Part shown: positions 49,533 through 59,209 of the stretch, piece after piece
Numbering within the stretch: the first letter of the stretch is position 1
Layout of the letters: the number at the start of each line of letters is the position of its first letter
Source: a bacterium
GTDB taxonomy: Bacteria; Electryoneota; RPQS01
NCBI GenBank assembly: GCA_018814465.1
Contig: JAHIZR010000228.1
Location: 1 to 64,000 of the forward strand
Length of the DNA: 64,000 nt
Direction of reading: 5' to 3'
The notes under the pieces: model-generated
Seen by the model: only the letters and a program-made list of their open reading frames with translations
Database searches by the model: none
What the model was told of the DNA's origin: nothing
Position numbers and translations under genes: made by a program

Positions 49533-51545
49533 ATGACCGATAAACTCCAATCCAACGGTGAACAGCAGACTCCTGAAAGTTTATGGAGAAAACTGCGGCG
49601 TCAACTGCTGGGTGACCGAAAGAATCCTTTCGATCCGAAGGTCTTTCAGCATATCTCGCTGATCGCCTTTTTTGCGTGGGTTGGATTGGGAGCCGACGGC
49701 CTTTCCTCGGCGAACTACGGACCTGAAGAAGCCTATCTTGCTCTAAAGGGGATGCGGTTTCTGGCACCGCTTCTGGCTTGTATTATCGCGGCTACGGTGC
49801 TGATTATTTCCGCCAGCTACACGCAGATCATCGAGCAGTTCCCGACCGGCGGCGGCGGCTATCTGGTGGCTTCGAAACTGGTGCATCCCAATGCGGGTGC
49901 GGTCGCCGGTTCCGCGCTGATAGTTGACTATGTGCTTACCATTGCCGTCTCGGTCACCGCAGGTGCGGATGCGATCTTCAGTTTGCTTCCGGCGGAATAT
50001 GAACCGATGCGGATGGGACTGGCGATTCTCGCCGTGATTGTGCTCGTGGTCATGAATCTGCGGGGCGTGAAGGAATCCGTGCTGGTGCTGCTGCCGATCT
50101 TCATGATCTTTGTCGTGACTCATGTAGCGCTGGTAACCTTCGGACTGTTCTCGCATATTCCGATGGTTCCCGAACGGGTTGTCAGCAGTGTTGCCGAAGC
50201 AACTACGGCCTATCAGACAGAAGGATTGATCTTCATTATCCTGGCGCTGCTGCACGCCTTTAGCATGGGCGCAGGTACTTTGACCGGAATCGAGGCGGTT
50301 GCCAACGGAATGCTGGTGCTGAAAGAACCGCGGGTTGCCACCGGCAAGCGAACGATGTTCTATATGGCGGCGTCGCTGTCATTTCTGGCGGCACTGCTGC
50401 TGCTGAATTTCTTCCTGTTTGAGACTGAAGCGGTCGAAGGCAAAACACTCAATGCCGTGCTCTTCGGCCAGATCACTCAGGGCTGGCTGCTCGGAGGGAT
50501 TCACATCGGACACGGACTGGTCTGGCTGATGCTCGTCTCAGCCGCGCTGCTGCTCTTTGTCGCGGCGCAGACCGGATTCATCGGCGGTCCGCGCGTGCTG
50601 GCAAACATGGCCGAAGACTCGTGGCTGCCGCATCGCTTCGCGCATCTGTCGGAGCGATTGGTAACCGAGAACGGCATTATTATTATGGGGATCGGAGCGA
50701 TCGCGCTGATTCTCTATGCCGATGCCAGCATCACCGTACTCGTCTCCCTGTATGCGATTAATGTGTTCATGGACTTCACGCTGGCGCAGTTCGGCATGAC
50801 GCGGCTTTGGTTCTCGAAGCGCGACACCGATCCGAAATGGAAGCGCAAGCTCGCGGTCTCGATGACCGGATTTATCGTTTCCGGCATGCTGCTCATCATC
50901 ATGATCACTATCAAGTTTCTAAAAGGTGCCTGGTTGATCATGCTGGTCACCAGCTCATTGATCATACTCTGCTTCGTGATTCGAAATCACTATCGTGCGG
51001 TCAAAGGGAAAATACGCGAGCTGGACGATATTCTGGGCGGTCTGCCGCTGGGCGACGCGCCGGTCAAGCAAGAACCGCTGAATCCGATGGAACCCACCGC
51101 CGTTATTCTTGTCCAAAATTACAGCGGACAGGGAGTTCATGTTATGCTTAATGCGCAGCGCCTGTTCGGCACGCGCTTCAAGCAGTATGTTTTTCTCTCG
51201 GTCGGATCCATCGATTCCGGCGCTTTCAAAGGGGTGGATGAGCTTGCCGCGCTTCGCAAGAAGACGAAAAAGGAGGCGGATAAATATGTCACCTTGGCAC
51301 GCTCCTACGGTTTGATCGCCGAATCCCGGACAAGCTGTGAGATCGATTATATCACGGAAATTGAGCGGCTCTGTTTGGAGGTTCATGAAGAGTTCCCCAA
51401 CTCAGTGTTCTTTGCCGCCCGGCTGTTGTTCTGGAAAGATACCATCTGGACGCGGATCCTGCACAATGAGACTCCCTTGACGCTGCAGCGGAGACTCATG
51501 TTCCATGGTCTGCAATTTATCGTACTACCTGTTAGACTTCAATAA
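49533..51545 (+). CDS. KimA/KUP-like APC-superfamily permease
   Basis: 670 aa, about 12 hydrophobic segments (residues 40-460), then a 190-residue cytosolic domain. FPTGGGGYLVASKL, GSALIVDYVLTIAVSVTAGA, LTGIEAVANGM and NVFMDFTLAQFGM resemble Bacillus KimA (formerly YdaO), a high-affinity potassium/proton symporter. The C-terminal ending W(T)RILHN...HGLQFIVLPVRL also fits that family. It lies between tdh and kbl, 9 bp and 15 bp from them, which could suggest an amino-acid substrate. Family resemblance favours potassium; substrate not settled. Confidence 0.82.
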   Translation: MTDKLQSNGEQQTPESLWRKLRRQLLGDRKNPFDPKVFQHISLIAFFAWVGLGADGLSSANYGPEEAYLALKGMRFLAPLLACIIAATVLIISASYTQIIEQFPTGGGGYLVASKLVHPNAGAVAGSALIVDYVLTIAVSVTAGADAIFSLLPAEYEPMRMGLAILAVIVLVVMNLRGVKESVLVLLPIFMIFVVTHVALVTFGLFSHIPMVPERVVSSVAEATTAYQTEGLIFIILALLHAFSMGAGTLTGIEAVANGMLVLKEPRVATGKRTMFYMAASLSFLAALLLLNFFLFETEAVEGKTLNAVLFGQITQGWLLGGIHIGHGLVWLMLVSAALLLFVAAQTGFIGGPRVLANMAEDSWLPHRFAHLSERLVTENGIIIMGIGAIALILYADASITVLVSLYAINVFMDFTLAQFGMTRLWFSKRDTDPKWKRKLAVSMTGFIVSGMLLIIMITIKFLKGAWLIMLVTSSLIILCFVIRNHYRAVKGKIRELDDILGGLPLGDAPVKQEPLNPMEPTAVILVQNYSGQGVHVMLNAQRLFGTRFKQYVFLSVGSIDSGAFKGVDELAALRKKTKKEADKYVTLARSYGLIAESRTSCEIDYITEIERLCLEVHEEFPNSVFFAARLLFWKDTIWTRILHNETPLTLQRRLMFHGLQFIVLPVRLQ

Positions 51546-51560
51546 ACCCACCTAATCGAC

Positions 51561-52748
51561 ATGTATGGACAACTTAAAAACTTTCTGATTCAGGAACTCA
51601 ATTCGGTTCGAGAAGCGGGTCTTTATAAGACCGAACGGATTATTCAATCACCTCAAGGCGCTGAAATTAAAGTGCCGCAAGGCGAGGTGTTGAACTTTTG
51701 CGCTAATAATTACCTGGGACTTGGCGATCATCCCGACCTGATTGCCGCCGCCAAGGACGCGCTGGATCGCTGGGGTTACGGAATGAGCAGCGTGCGCTTC
51801 ATTTGCGGCACGCAGGATATCCACCGGCAGCTGGAAAAAAAGATCGCCGAATTTCTGGGAATGGAAGATGCGATTCTCTATTCTTCCTGTTTTGATGCGA
51901 ATGGAGGGCTTTTTGAGACTCTCATGAAGGAAGAAGACGCCATCATCACCGATGCCCTTAATCACGCATCTATCATTGACGGAGTGCGCTTGTCCAAAGC
52001 CAAGCGGGCGATCTATAAGCATGCCGATATGGCTGATCTGGAAGCGAGACTGAAAGAGCTGCGGGATGCCCGCTTTCGCCTCGTGGTTACGGACGGCGTG
52101 TTCTCGATGGACGGCGATATCGCGAAGCTTCCCGAGATCTGCGATCTGTGCGAGAAGCATGATGCGATTCTGATGGTGGATGACTCACACTCAACCGGAT
52201 TTATGGGCAAGCAAGGGCGCGGCACACATGAATTCTGCGATGTGATGGGACGCGTGGATATTATTACTTCGACGCTCGGCAAAGCGCTGGGCGGCGCTTC
52301 CGGCGGCTTTACTTCGGCGCGTCAGGAAATCGTGGATATTCTGCGCCAGCGTTCGCGGCCCTATCTCTTTTCCAATACGCTGCCGCCTCCGATTGCCGCT
52401 TCCGCCCTGCAAGTGATAACGCTGCTATCGGAGACGACTGCGCTGCGCGATAAGCTGGAAAGCAACACGATTTATTTCCGCGAAAAGATGACGGAAGCCG
52501 GCTTCGATATCCGGCCGGGAACGCATCCGATCGTGCCGATTATGCTCTATGACGCGAAAGTATCGCAGGTCATGGCCGACAAGCTGCTCAAGGAAGGCAT
52601 CTATGTGATCGGCTTTTTCTTCCCTGTGGTCCCGAAAGGCCAGGCGCGCATTCGAGTGCAGATTTCGGCTGCGCACAGCCGCGATCACCTCGATCGCGCG
52701 ATCGAAGCTTTCACGAAGGTCGGAAAAGAGATGGGCGTGATTAAATAA
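51561..52748 (+). CDS. kbl: Glycine C-acetyltransferase (2-amino-3-ketobutyrate CoA ligase)
   Basis: 395 aa, a PLP-dependent alpha-oxoamine synthase of the family's usual length. It turns 2-amino-3-oxobutyrate and CoA into glycine and acetyl-CoA, completing threonine breakdown begun by Tdh. Landmarks: [42 protein letters not shown] and the PLP-binding lysine in [14 protein letters not shown]. It follows the permease gene by 15 bp and is followed by a terminator at 52828. Confidence 0.94.
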   Translation: MYGQLKNFLIQELNSVREAGLYKTERIIQSPQGAEIKVPQGEVLNFCANNYLGLGDHPDLIAAAKDALDRWGYGMSSVRFICGTQDIHRQLEKKIAEFLGMEDAILYSSCFDANGGLFETLMKEEDAIITDALNHASIIDGVRLSKAKRAIYKHADMADLEARLKELRDARFRLVVTDGVFSMDGDIAKLPEICDLCEKHDAILMVDDSHSTGFMGKQGRGTHEFCDVMGRVDIITSTLGKALGGASGGFTSARQEIVDILRQRSRPYLFSNTLPPPIAASALQVITLLSETTALRDKLESNTIYFREKMTEAGFDIRPGTHPIVPIMLYDAKVSQVMADKLLKEGIYVIGFFFPVVPKGQARIRVQISAAHSRDHLDRAIEAFTKVGKEMGVIK

Positions 52749-52827
52749 AGTTCCAGCCGGGTCGGGATTCCGGATAATCATCGCGAAGACTTGATGATTT
52801 CCGGAATGACAGAGCTATGGAAAAGAG

Positions 52828-52859
52828 AAAGCCCGATGCTTGCATTAGCATCGGGCTTT
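52828..52859. terminator. Bidirectional terminator between kbl and the methyltransferase
   Basis: AAAGCCCGATGC (52828-52839) pairs perfectly with GCATCGGGCTTT (52848-52859), loop of 8, with T-rich ends on both strands. The two genes are convergent, so one hairpin serves both. Confidence 0.9.
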
Positions 52860-52877
52860 ATTTGTCATTCAATAACC

Positions 52878-53702
52878 TTAAGAAAGCTCAAGCCAAAGGG
52901 TTTGATCCTTCTTAGCCCGGTAACGCTGTGTCCGAGCCGTATTGCGCTTCTTGGGAGCAATTTCAAGCTTCTTCGGTAACGGCATATCAACGAGACTTTC
53001 CTGCGAAGCCAAGCCGCCATGAAGAGCGGCTTCTCTAAACTTCGGATTCATCTCAATCAACAAATACCTGCGGATAAACTTGTCTCCCCGCTGGCGGTGA
53101 GTATCCAGACATGCGAATCCCGTACTCCCGGTCCCGGCAAAAGGATCAAGCACGATTTCCTCCGGACCTGTGCTTTTCTCGATCAATTGACGAAGAAGCT
53201 CCACGGGCTTTTGCGTTGCGTGCGCGCGATGAGCGGAGGGAACATTGTCACATTCCAATACATCCGAATCGCGCGGCCCGTTCAGATGCCGTTTTCCCTT
53301 CACGGCAAAGATAATCATTTCACTCTGAGGAGCATACGAACCGTTCAGATCCCCGCTGCCATGATTGTTTTTCACCCAGATCAGGCAGTTCTTTACCTTG
53401 AACAGCCTGCTGATCGCGCTGTAGAAAACGGGATACGTGTCGAAGCGTGTGAAGCAGTAGAAGTGCGTATTATTCTTCAGAACGCGGTACATCTGCTCGA
53501 CCCATGACTCCACCCAGCTTAAATCGACATCGTTGGCAAACTTGGGCAGCTTTTCTCTGGCAACTCTTCTGTTTGACTGATAATCGATTCCATAGGGCGG
53601 ATCGGTCAGCACCAAATCGACGAACTCGTCCGGCACTTCTTTCAGAAGTTCGAAACAGTCTCCGCACTTGAATTCGCTTTTAAACTGTTCGTTGTAACTC
53701 AT
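52878..53702 (-). CDS. Orphan adenine-specific DNA methyltransferase (beta class)
   Basis: 274 aa. Catalytic motif TDPPYGIDY (about residues 33-41) precedes the SAM motif DPFAGTGSTGFACLD (about 194-208), the order of class beta N6-adenine methylases. A basic tail (KKRNTARTQRYRAKK) follows. No restriction gene is next to it, so it is solitary: regulation or defence against foreign restriction are the usual roles. A hairpin lies just upstream of its start. Confidence 0.88.
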   Translation of the reverse strand: MSYNEQFKSEFKCGDCFELLKEVPDEFVDLVLTDPPYGIDYQSNRRVAREKLPKFANDVDLSWVESWVEQMYRVLKNNTHFYCFTRFDTYPVFYSAISRLFKVKNCLIWVKNNHGSGDLNGSYAPQSEMIIFAVKGKRHLNGPRDSDVLECDNVPSAHRAHATQKPVELLRQLIEKSTGPEEIVLDPFAGTGSTGFACLDTHRQRGDKFIRRYLLIEMNPKFREAALHGGLASQESLVDMPLPKKLEIAPKKRNTARTQRYRAKKDQTLWLELS

Positions 53703-53717
53703 AGCGCCTCAGAGAGA

Positions 53718-53747
53718 GGGTCACTCTCGACGACTCTAAAGTGACCC
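53718..53747 (-). other. Inverted repeat in the methyltransferase leader
   Basis: GGGTCACT (53718-53725) and AGTGACCC (53740-53747) form an 8-bp perfect stem with a 14-base loop, 16 bp before the methylase start codon. It may be an operator or translational control hairpin; not shown. Confidence 0.4.
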
Positions 53748-53825
53748 GAATCCGTTTATTGTTTGGGGCAACGGCAGCGCGGTTGTCGGCTGCCGTGCAT
53801 TCTGTTCTGCAAATTCCGAGCCTGT

Positions 53826-54725
53826 CTACAGTTTTCGGAATAAACTCTTGAAAACATAACCTGCTATCGCCGGATTTTCCTTCAGGCGGCGAGTCGAGTA
53901 ACCGTACCAGGATTTCCCGAAGGGGACATAGATTCTCATCTTGTGGCCGCGAGCTTTTATCTGATTCCGCAAGTCAGGCCGCACTCCGAGCAGCATCTGG
54001 AACTCATAGGCGGTGGGCGGCACATTGAGTTCCTTGATCAGTTTTTCCGATTCATCCACGAGATATTCGTCGTGCGTCGCGATCCCGACATACGTTTTGG
54101 TCTCCAGCATAATCCTGAGGACTTTCAGGAAATTCTGCCGGACCTCTTCCCTGCCCTTGAAGGCAATTTTTTCCGGTTCGACATAAATTCCTTTGCAGAG
54201 GCGGAAATTCGATTCGCCGGCTTTGATCAAATCACGCACATCCTGTTCGGTGCGCCGCAAATAAGACTGTACGACAACCCCCAGCTTTTTTCCATTGCGA
54301 AGCTGCCGGTAGAGCCAGATGGTGTTTTCGGTATAGGGAGAATCCTCCATGTCTATTCGCATGAAGACATTCCGACGGGAAGCGTTTTCAAGAATACTCG
54401 TGATATTATCGAGAGCGAAATCGCGATCGACGGAAAGTCCGATCGCAGTCGGTTTAACGGAAACTCCGCTGTCCAGCTTTTCACGTTCGATCGCTTCAAG
54501 CACTTCATGATAGTATTCAATGTGCTTAAGCGCTTCTTCGCGCGTGTCGACGAATTCGCCTAGCACATCGATTGTTGTCTTGAAGCCGGCGGCATTCAGT
54601 TCTTTGACGGTGCGAATCGCATCCTCAAGAGTTTCACCGGCAATATAGCGAGACGCAATCAATCCCACGATCGCCTTCGGTACGAAAGGCAGAGATGCTG
54701 AAATAAATGAATCCAAGAAGCTCAT
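53826..54725 (-). CDS. putA: Proline dehydrogenase (monofunctional)
   Basis: 299 aa from ATG 54725 (a GTG at 54764 would overlap the previous gene by 26 bp). FAD enzyme that oxidises proline to pyrroline-5-carboxylate, feeding electrons to the quinone pool. TIM-barrel strand ends VSVKPTAIGLS, NVFMRIDMEDSPYTE, LGVVVQSYLRRTEQD, RLCKGIYVEP, GIATHDE and EFQMLLGVR carry the family's flavin and substrate residues, with a C-terminal RIYVPFG..WYGYSTRRLKENP. No P5C dehydrogenase domain or gene in the window. Confidence 0.92.
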   Translation of the reverse strand: MSFLDSFISASLPFVPKAIVGLIASRYIAGETLEDAIRTVKELNAAGFKTTIDVLGEFVDTREEALKHIEYYHEVLEAIEREKLDSGVSVKPTAIGLSVDRDFALDNITSILENASRRNVFMRIDMEDSPYTENTIWLYRQLRNGKKLGVVVQSYLRRTEQDVRDLIKAGESNFRLCKGIYVEPEKIAFKGREEVRQNFLKVLRIMLETKTYVGIATHDEYLVDESEKLIKELNVPPTAYEFQMLLGVRPDLRNQIKARGHKMRIYVPFGKSWYGYSTRRLKENPAIAGYVFKSLFRKL

Positions 54726-54738
54726 AGGTGGTAACGGC

Positions 54739-55260
54739 TTAGAAGTTGATAGTTGCTGTGACACCCAGCGTCATGTCATGTTTGAATGATAGATCCGGTG
54801 ATACGTCGATTCCGTACAACTGCGCATCTACATAGGCATCGCCCATCGACAGCAGCATTGTCCCGACAAACCACCAGAGGGTCTTGTTTCGTCGCTCCCG
54901 GTAGCGAATGACATCCTGACCCGCGGCATTGTTCTTCGATTGAGCCAGAGCTCTCTCATCCTCGTCTTCGTATTGCTCAGGATGAAAATCGACTTTCTGG
55001 GCGGCGCTCATCTTGTCGTTCATACGAATGATACCTTCAATCTGAAAACCCTCGAGCACCGCAAAAGCGATTGCCTTGTAGTAGGATTCATTATAGAACT
55101 GCCCCCAGCCCGGCACGGCCATGGAACGAAAGACAGCGCCGGTGGTGCTTTTCAGGGGCTTGGCTCGATCAGGCTCCTCGCTCTCCTGCGCGAACACAGT
55201 CTGGCAGACAATAAAACTGCAAAGTAAGGCAAGGCAGATCAGTCGAGGAGAGCAAGACAT
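54739..55260 (-). CDS. DUF5683-like membrane protein with signal peptide
   Basis: 173 aa. A signal peptide ([19 protein letters not shown]), then [20 protein letters not shown], the hallmark of DUF5683 proteins common in Bacteroidota and relatives, with further hydrophobic segments ([17 protein letters not shown]). Function unknown; envelope. Its start overlaps the end of ridA by 22 bp. Confidence 0.8.
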   Translation of the reverse strand: MSCSPRLICLALLCSFIVCQTVFAQESEEPDRAKPLKSTTGAVFRSMAVPGWGQFYNESYYKAIAFAVLEGFQIEGIIRMNDKMSAAQKVDFHPEQYEDEDERALAQSKNNAAGQDVIRYRERRNKTLWWFVGTMLLSMGDAYVDAQLYGIDVSPDLSFKHDMTLGVTATINF

Positions 55261-55625
55261 TCGATTTCCACCAGCACATCCTTGGGCAGCCGGGCGACTT
55301 CCACCGCGCTGCGCGCCGGATACGACTGTGTAAAATACTTCGCATAGACTTCATTGATCGAGGCGAAATCGTTCATATCCTTCATGAAGACCGTCACCTT
55401 GATCACATTCTCCAGTTTACCGCCGCCTGCCTCCACAACTGCCTTCAGATTTTTGAGGACTTGCTCGGCCTGCGCGGCGGCTGTATTACCGACAATTTCA
55501 CCTGTCTCAGGATGGAGTGGAATTTGACCGGCGGTATAGAGCATGGTTCCGGAGAACTTGACCGCCTGACTGTAAGGTCCGATTGCGGCGGGAGCCGTTT
55601 TTGTTGCAATAATCTCACGTTTCAT
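55239..55625 (-). CDS. ridA: RidA family enamine/imine deaminase
   Basis: 128 aa, the usual size. It hydrolyses reactive 2-aminoacrylate and related enamines formed by PLP enzymes. Family features: [12 protein letters not shown] near the start, [33 protein letters not shown], and the catalytic Arg in [21 protein letters not shown]. It overlaps the downstream DUF5683 gene and the upstream small membrane gene by a few bases, so all are co-transcribed. Confidence 0.94.
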   Translation of the reverse strand: MKREIIATKTAPAAIGPYSQAVKFSGTMLYTAGQIPLHPETGEIVGNTAAAQAEQVLKNLKAVVEAGGGKLENVIKVTVFMKDMNDFASINEVYAKYFTQSYPARSAVEVARLPKDVLVEIECLALLD

Positions 55626-55804
55626 TTTTCGGGAATATCCTTAAACTGCGCGTCCTCTATCTGACTCCTGTCAATTGTTCTCTGCGACTCCTTCGGTCTG
55701 CCTTTGATATTTTCCTGCTGAGTCCGACGAGGAGGGCGGAAAAGCTTGTAGGCATAACGAGCGGCGATGAAAAGAACAGCCAATATCAGAAGAGTTCGCA
55801 ACAT
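55622..55804 (-). CDS. Small single-pass membrane protein (DUF4834-like)
   Basis: 60 aa: one N-terminal transmembrane helix ([18 protein letters not shown]) and a charged tail. Overlaps ridA by 4 bp (ATGA). Resembles the DUF4834-type small proteins found beside housekeeping genes in FCB bacteria. Function unknown. Confidence 0.65.
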   Translation of the reverse strand: MLRTLLILAVLFIAARYAYKLFRPPRRTQQENIKGRPKESQRTIDRSQIEDAQFKDIPEK

Positions 55805-55806
55805 AA

Positions 55807-56445
55807 TCAGATGTCTACCGGATTGTAAAAGCGCGTGCCGGATTGATCGCGGTCGATTTCACGCAGCAGCGCCGTCAAATGATCCTCATTGTTTACGTAA
55901 TCGAGATTCGTGGAATTCACAATCAACAGCGGTGAATCATCGTAATTGAAGAAGAAGTGATTGTATGCTTCGTTCAGAGTGCGCAGGTAAGACTCCGTGA
56001 TTTCCTTTTCATAGGGGCGGCTGCGTTTGCGAATATTCTGCATCAGCCGCTCGGTCGAACTCTGAAGATACACCACCAGATCGGGCTTGCGTATCTGTAC
56101 CTCCATTAAGCCCATCACCTTTTCATAAAGGGATATCTCCGCTTCGCTGAGATTGATATAGGCGAAGATCCGATCCTTCGCGAAAAGATAGTCCGCGATC
56201 AGCGACGCGTGAAACAGATCGGGCGGCGGCAGTTCCTGCTGCTGCTTGAAGCGCGAAAGCAGAAAAAAGAGCTGCGTCTGGAAAGCGAAATGCCGGGGAT
56301 CTTTGTAAAACTGGTCGAGAAAGGGATTCTCTTCGGGATTCTCGAGCACTAAGCGGCCGTTCAGCTTCTCCGCAAGCAAATGCGCCAGCGATGTCTTTCC
56401 GACTCCGATGACTCCTTCAACAGCGATGTACGGATGCTTGATCAT
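55807..56445 (-). CDS. Deoxynucleoside kinase
   Basis: 212 aa. It phosphorylates deoxyadenosine/deoxycytidine-type nucleosides for salvage. P-loop VEGVIGVGKTSLA (residues 9-21), the ENPEENPFL substrate segment, DRIFAYINLSE and the lid RKRSRPYEKEI. Normal length for bacterial deoxyadenosine/deoxycytidine kinases. Its stop is 2 bp before the small membrane gene. Upstream is the AT-rich two-gene insert. Confidence 0.92.
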   Translation of the reverse strand: MIKHPYIAVEGVIGVGKTSLAHLLAEKLNGRLVLENPEENPFLDQFYKDPRHFAFQTQLFFLLSRFKQQQELPPPDLFHASLIADYLFAKDRIFAYINLSEAEISLYEKVMGLMEVQIRKPDLVVYLQSSTERLMQNIRKRSRPYEKEITESYLRTLNEAYNHFFFNYDDSPLLIVNSTNLDYVNNEDHLTALLREIDRDQSGTRFYNPVDI

Positions 56446-56474
56446 GTTATTGATTTGAAATTGATATCATCCAA

Positions 56475-57026
56475 TCAGACATATTCAATTTCCTTTTTGC
56501 TATGGAGGTCCCAAGTGCCATTACTCAATAGAACGAGCTCGCCAACTACTTTATACTTTCTTAAATCCAATAAAGGAGAGACATGATTTGAATACTCCAC
56601 AATATCGTGTTTGAACTCATTTATGAGAGTTAGGGCAATAGAGATATATGATTCAGCGTTTATTTCCTGCGGACAAGAATCTGTATACCATATTAAGATG
56701 AGTTTCCCATTTGAGTTGTGGCGAACATCAAAAGGAAAGAGTCTGCAGTCGATTGGTCGTTGGTCGTATATCTCGCACTTTCCTGATTTGTAGAAATAGC
56801 AAACTCCATTAAGTGATCTCATATTCGATAACGATCCTTTGTCAGGCTCTGAGAAGGAACTTATTTCCAATCCTGTGTATGAATGTATACGCTGTAAATC
56901 GTCCTGTGTTAGAACCGGATGATCTACTCTTCGACCTGTACAACAGTTAAGATTTGCGGGACAACCCACACAAAATCCAAAAGTTCCTATAGTTTTATTT
57001 ATTATCTTATACATGATTCCATTCAT
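56475..57026 (-). CDS. YkgJ-like cysteine-cluster protein
   Basis: 183 aa. Cysteine pattern GFCVGCPANLNCC ... CYFYKSGKCEIYDQRPIDCRLFPF matches the CxxCxxxCC / RPxxCRxFPF signature of the YkgJ zinc/iron-chelating family. The gene is distinctly AT-rich compared with those on both sides and overlaps the next gene upstream by 20 bp, making a two-gene cassette. Function unknown. Confidence 0.8.
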   Translation of the reverse strand: MNGIMYKIINKTIGTFGFCVGCPANLNCCTGRRVDHPVLTQDDLQRIHSYTGLEISSFSEPDKGSLSNMRSLNGVCYFYKSGKCEIYDQRPIDCRLFPFDVRHNSNGKLILIWYTDSCPQEINAESYISIALTLINEFKHDIVEYSNHVSPLLDLRKYKVVGELVLLSNGTWDLHSKKEIEYV

Positions 57027-57465
57027 ACTTGGTAGATACTAACTCGTCTGCTGTTAGTTTGTCAGCGGTTTTTGAGAAGAGACTTTGCTGACCTACAAAT
57101 TTCCCCTTTTTTACATACAAGAGTAAAATAGCTCCTCTTTCAAAATTGGAATTATCAGTAGAGAAATACGTTCCTGAAAGAATTCTATTCTTAAATGTGC
57201 CCGAGAACTTATAAACAATGCTTGATCCATTTTCTTGAAATTCGATTTTTGCGTCCACTTTACGTCCACGCTGCTTGAGCGTAACACTTTCATGATATTC
57301 CTTTTTATCCTCTTCGAATGTTGTTCTCCACTTTCCACCAATTCGCGGTTCATCCTTTTGCATCTTTATCGCTAATGCTGGTATCACATTCGTTGCTAGC
57401 CACTGAATAATAATTGTCGCGAAAGCTCCTATCAAAGCTAGTACAATGGTATTCTGGAAATCCAT
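57007..57465 (-). CDS. Membrane protein with beta-barrel-like domain
   Basis: 152 aa. N-terminal transmembrane helix (IVLALIGAFATIIIQWLATN), then a small beta-rich domain with the pattern GGKWRTTF ... LKQRGRKVDAKIEF ... FSGTFKNRILSGTYFS ... RGAILLLYV. This layout is like the membrane-plus-beta-barrel effectors known from CBASS (Cap15 type), but the match is by pattern only and no cyclase lies nearby. Good ribosome-binding site GAGGAGA. AT-rich, like its partner gene. Confidence 0.65.
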   Translation of the reverse strand: MDFQNTIVLALIGAFATIIIQWLATNVIPALAIKMQKDEPRIGGKWRTTFEEDKKEYHESVTLKQRGRKVDAKIEFQENGSSIVYKFSGTFKNRILSGTYFSTDNSNFERGAILLLYVKKGKFVGQQSLFSKTADKLTADELVSTKYEWNHV

Positions 57466-57517
57466 GTAGACTGTCTCCTCGGTAATGATTTTGAAATATC
57501 ATTAGTTGAATCGACGT

Positions 57518-58039
57518 TTATGACCCAGTTTTTTCGACTTCCAGATTATCGCATACTGTCGCAAATAGGATTCTAAACGTTTTTTGCATAACCGGATGCA
57601 GCATGTCGGGAATTAGATCACATAACGGCCGCAGCACGAAGCGGCGTTCCGCCTGCTTCGGGTGCGGTATTATCAGATCAGGTTGATTGATCGTTTCGCT
57701 ACCCCACAGAAGAATATCCAGATCGCAAGTACGCGGCGCGTAACGCGATTCATGGCTGCGGCCAAGCTGAGTCTCTATTTTTTGAGTAACTGATAGTAAA
57801 TCTTGCGCGGTGCCTTTGCGCTCCAGTTCAATAACGGCATTCAAGTATTTGCCTCCCTGCGCTCCACCCCACGGTTCTGTTTCATACAGATCCGATATCC
57901 GCAGGATAATAAAGTCCTCCGACTTCAGAAGCGCAAGCGCCCGCTCGAAAAAAGCATACCGGTCGCCAAGATTGGAACCGAAACCGAGATAGATATGCTC
58001 AGGAGTTCTTTCGATAACGGCTGACCTCAACTTCCACAT
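57518..58039 (-). CDS. folK: 2-amino-4-hydroxy-6-hydroxymethyldihydropteridine diphosphokinase
   Basis: 173 aa. Transfers pyrophosphate from ATP to the pterin, a step of folate synthesis. IYLGFGSNLGDR, ISDLYETEPWGG, and the metal/ATP motif RYAPRTCDLDILLWG, then PHPKQAERRFVLRPLCDL. The ATG at 58039 makes a 41-bp overlap with folB, so the true start could be slightly further in; the first 14 residues are outside the conserved domain. Pairs with folB just upstream. Confidence 0.92.
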   Translation of the reverse strand: MWKLRSAVIERTPEHIYLGFGSNLGDRYAFFERALALLKSEDFIILRISDLYETEPWGGAQGGKYLNAVIELERKGTAQDLLSVTQKIETQLGRSHESRYAPRTCDLDILLWGSETINQPDLIIPHPKQAERRFVLRPLCDLIPDMLHPVMQKTFRILFATVCDNLEVEKTGS

Positions 58040-58376
58040 GCTTCAGAATCCCGCCCATCGGAACATTCGGCTTACGCACTCTTACCGTTGTCTCCATGAC
58101 CGATGAAAACTTATTCAACAGCCCTTGAGCGATTTCAGCGGCGCAGGTTTCGATCAGCCTGAAGTTTTCACGGTTGAAGATTTCGGTGACTTCGCGATAG
58201 AGCAGCGTATAGTCGATTGTCCAGTGCAAGTCATCTGTCTTGCCCTGTCTCGAAAAATCGCCGCACACTTCGACATCCAGCTCGAAGATCTGTCCCAAAG
58301 TCCGCTCTTCTTCAAGCGCGCCGTGAAAGGCGTAGAACTGGAGTCCGTGCAGGCGTATCTTATCCAGATTATTCAT
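57999..58376 (-). CDS. folB: Dihydroneopterin aldolase
   Basis: 125 aa from ATG 58376, chosen because it begins just before the conserved domain and overlaps the kdsA end by 8 bp. It converts dihydroneopterin to the substrate of FolK. Landmarks: IRLHGLQFYAFHGALEEER (the FHG with catalytic region), DDLHWTIDYTLLYREV, LIETCAAEIA and VRVRKPNVPM. Co-transcribed with folK. Confidence 0.9.
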   Translation of the reverse strand: MNNLDKIRLHGLQFYAFHGALEEERTLGQIFELDVEVCGDFSRQGKTDDLHWTIDYTLLYREVTEIFNRENFRLIETCAAEIAQGLLNKFSSVMETTVRVRKPNVPMGGILKHVEVEVSRYRKNS

Positions 58377-59209
58377 GCTGCGCAAGATCCTTCCCAAATG
58401 ATGATGCGGGCCGATCGATGCCAAGCGCGTCAACCACTCTGACCATTTCGTTCACGAAATCAGGAAACAGATCCAGCGGGAGCATGTTCGCGCCATCCGA
58501 TAAGGCAGCAGCGGGATCGGGGTGTGTCTCAAGAAAAACCGCCGAGACCGCGCCGGTCGCGACCGCGGCGCGCGCCAACGGAAAAATAAACTCGGGATGT
58601 CCGCCGGACTTGCCGCCCGATCCGCCGATCTGCTGTATACTGTGCGTGGCGTCATAGACAACCGGATAGCCGATACGAGCAAGCTCCACCAGCGAGCGCA
58701 TGTCAACCACTAAATCACGTCTGCCGAACGACGAACCGCGCTCGGTCAGCATGATGCTCTTGTTTCCGGTGGATTCGACTTTCTTCACGCAATGCCGCAT
58801 GTCATCGGCAATCAGGAATTGCCCCTTTTTGATATTAATTGGTCGCTTTGTTTTTCCCGCCGCAACCAACAGATCGGTTTGCCTGCATAAAAACGCGGGA
58901 ATCTGAAGAATATCGACAACTTCCGCAGCGGGTGCCGCCTGCGCGGGAAGGTGAATATCGGTCAAAACCGGCAGTCCGGTCTCTTTTCGCACTTTACCAA
59001 GAATCTTCAGACCTTCCTCCAAGCCCGGACCGCGATAACTTTCTACGGAAGTCCGGTTCGCTTTGTCGAAGCTTGCTTTGAAGATCGGCAGCACTCCGGT
59101 TTGTTTCGCGATACGATACAGCTCCTCCGCGATCTGAAAGCAGTTCGCCTCCGACTCAATCACGCAGGGGCCGGCGATAATCGCCAGAGGATAATCGTGA
59201 GTAGAACGC

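Noticed and set aside
49533..51545. Naming the permease a threonine transporter
   Set aside because: The neighbours suggest it, but the sequence blocks match the KimA/KUP-type branch, so substrate was left open.
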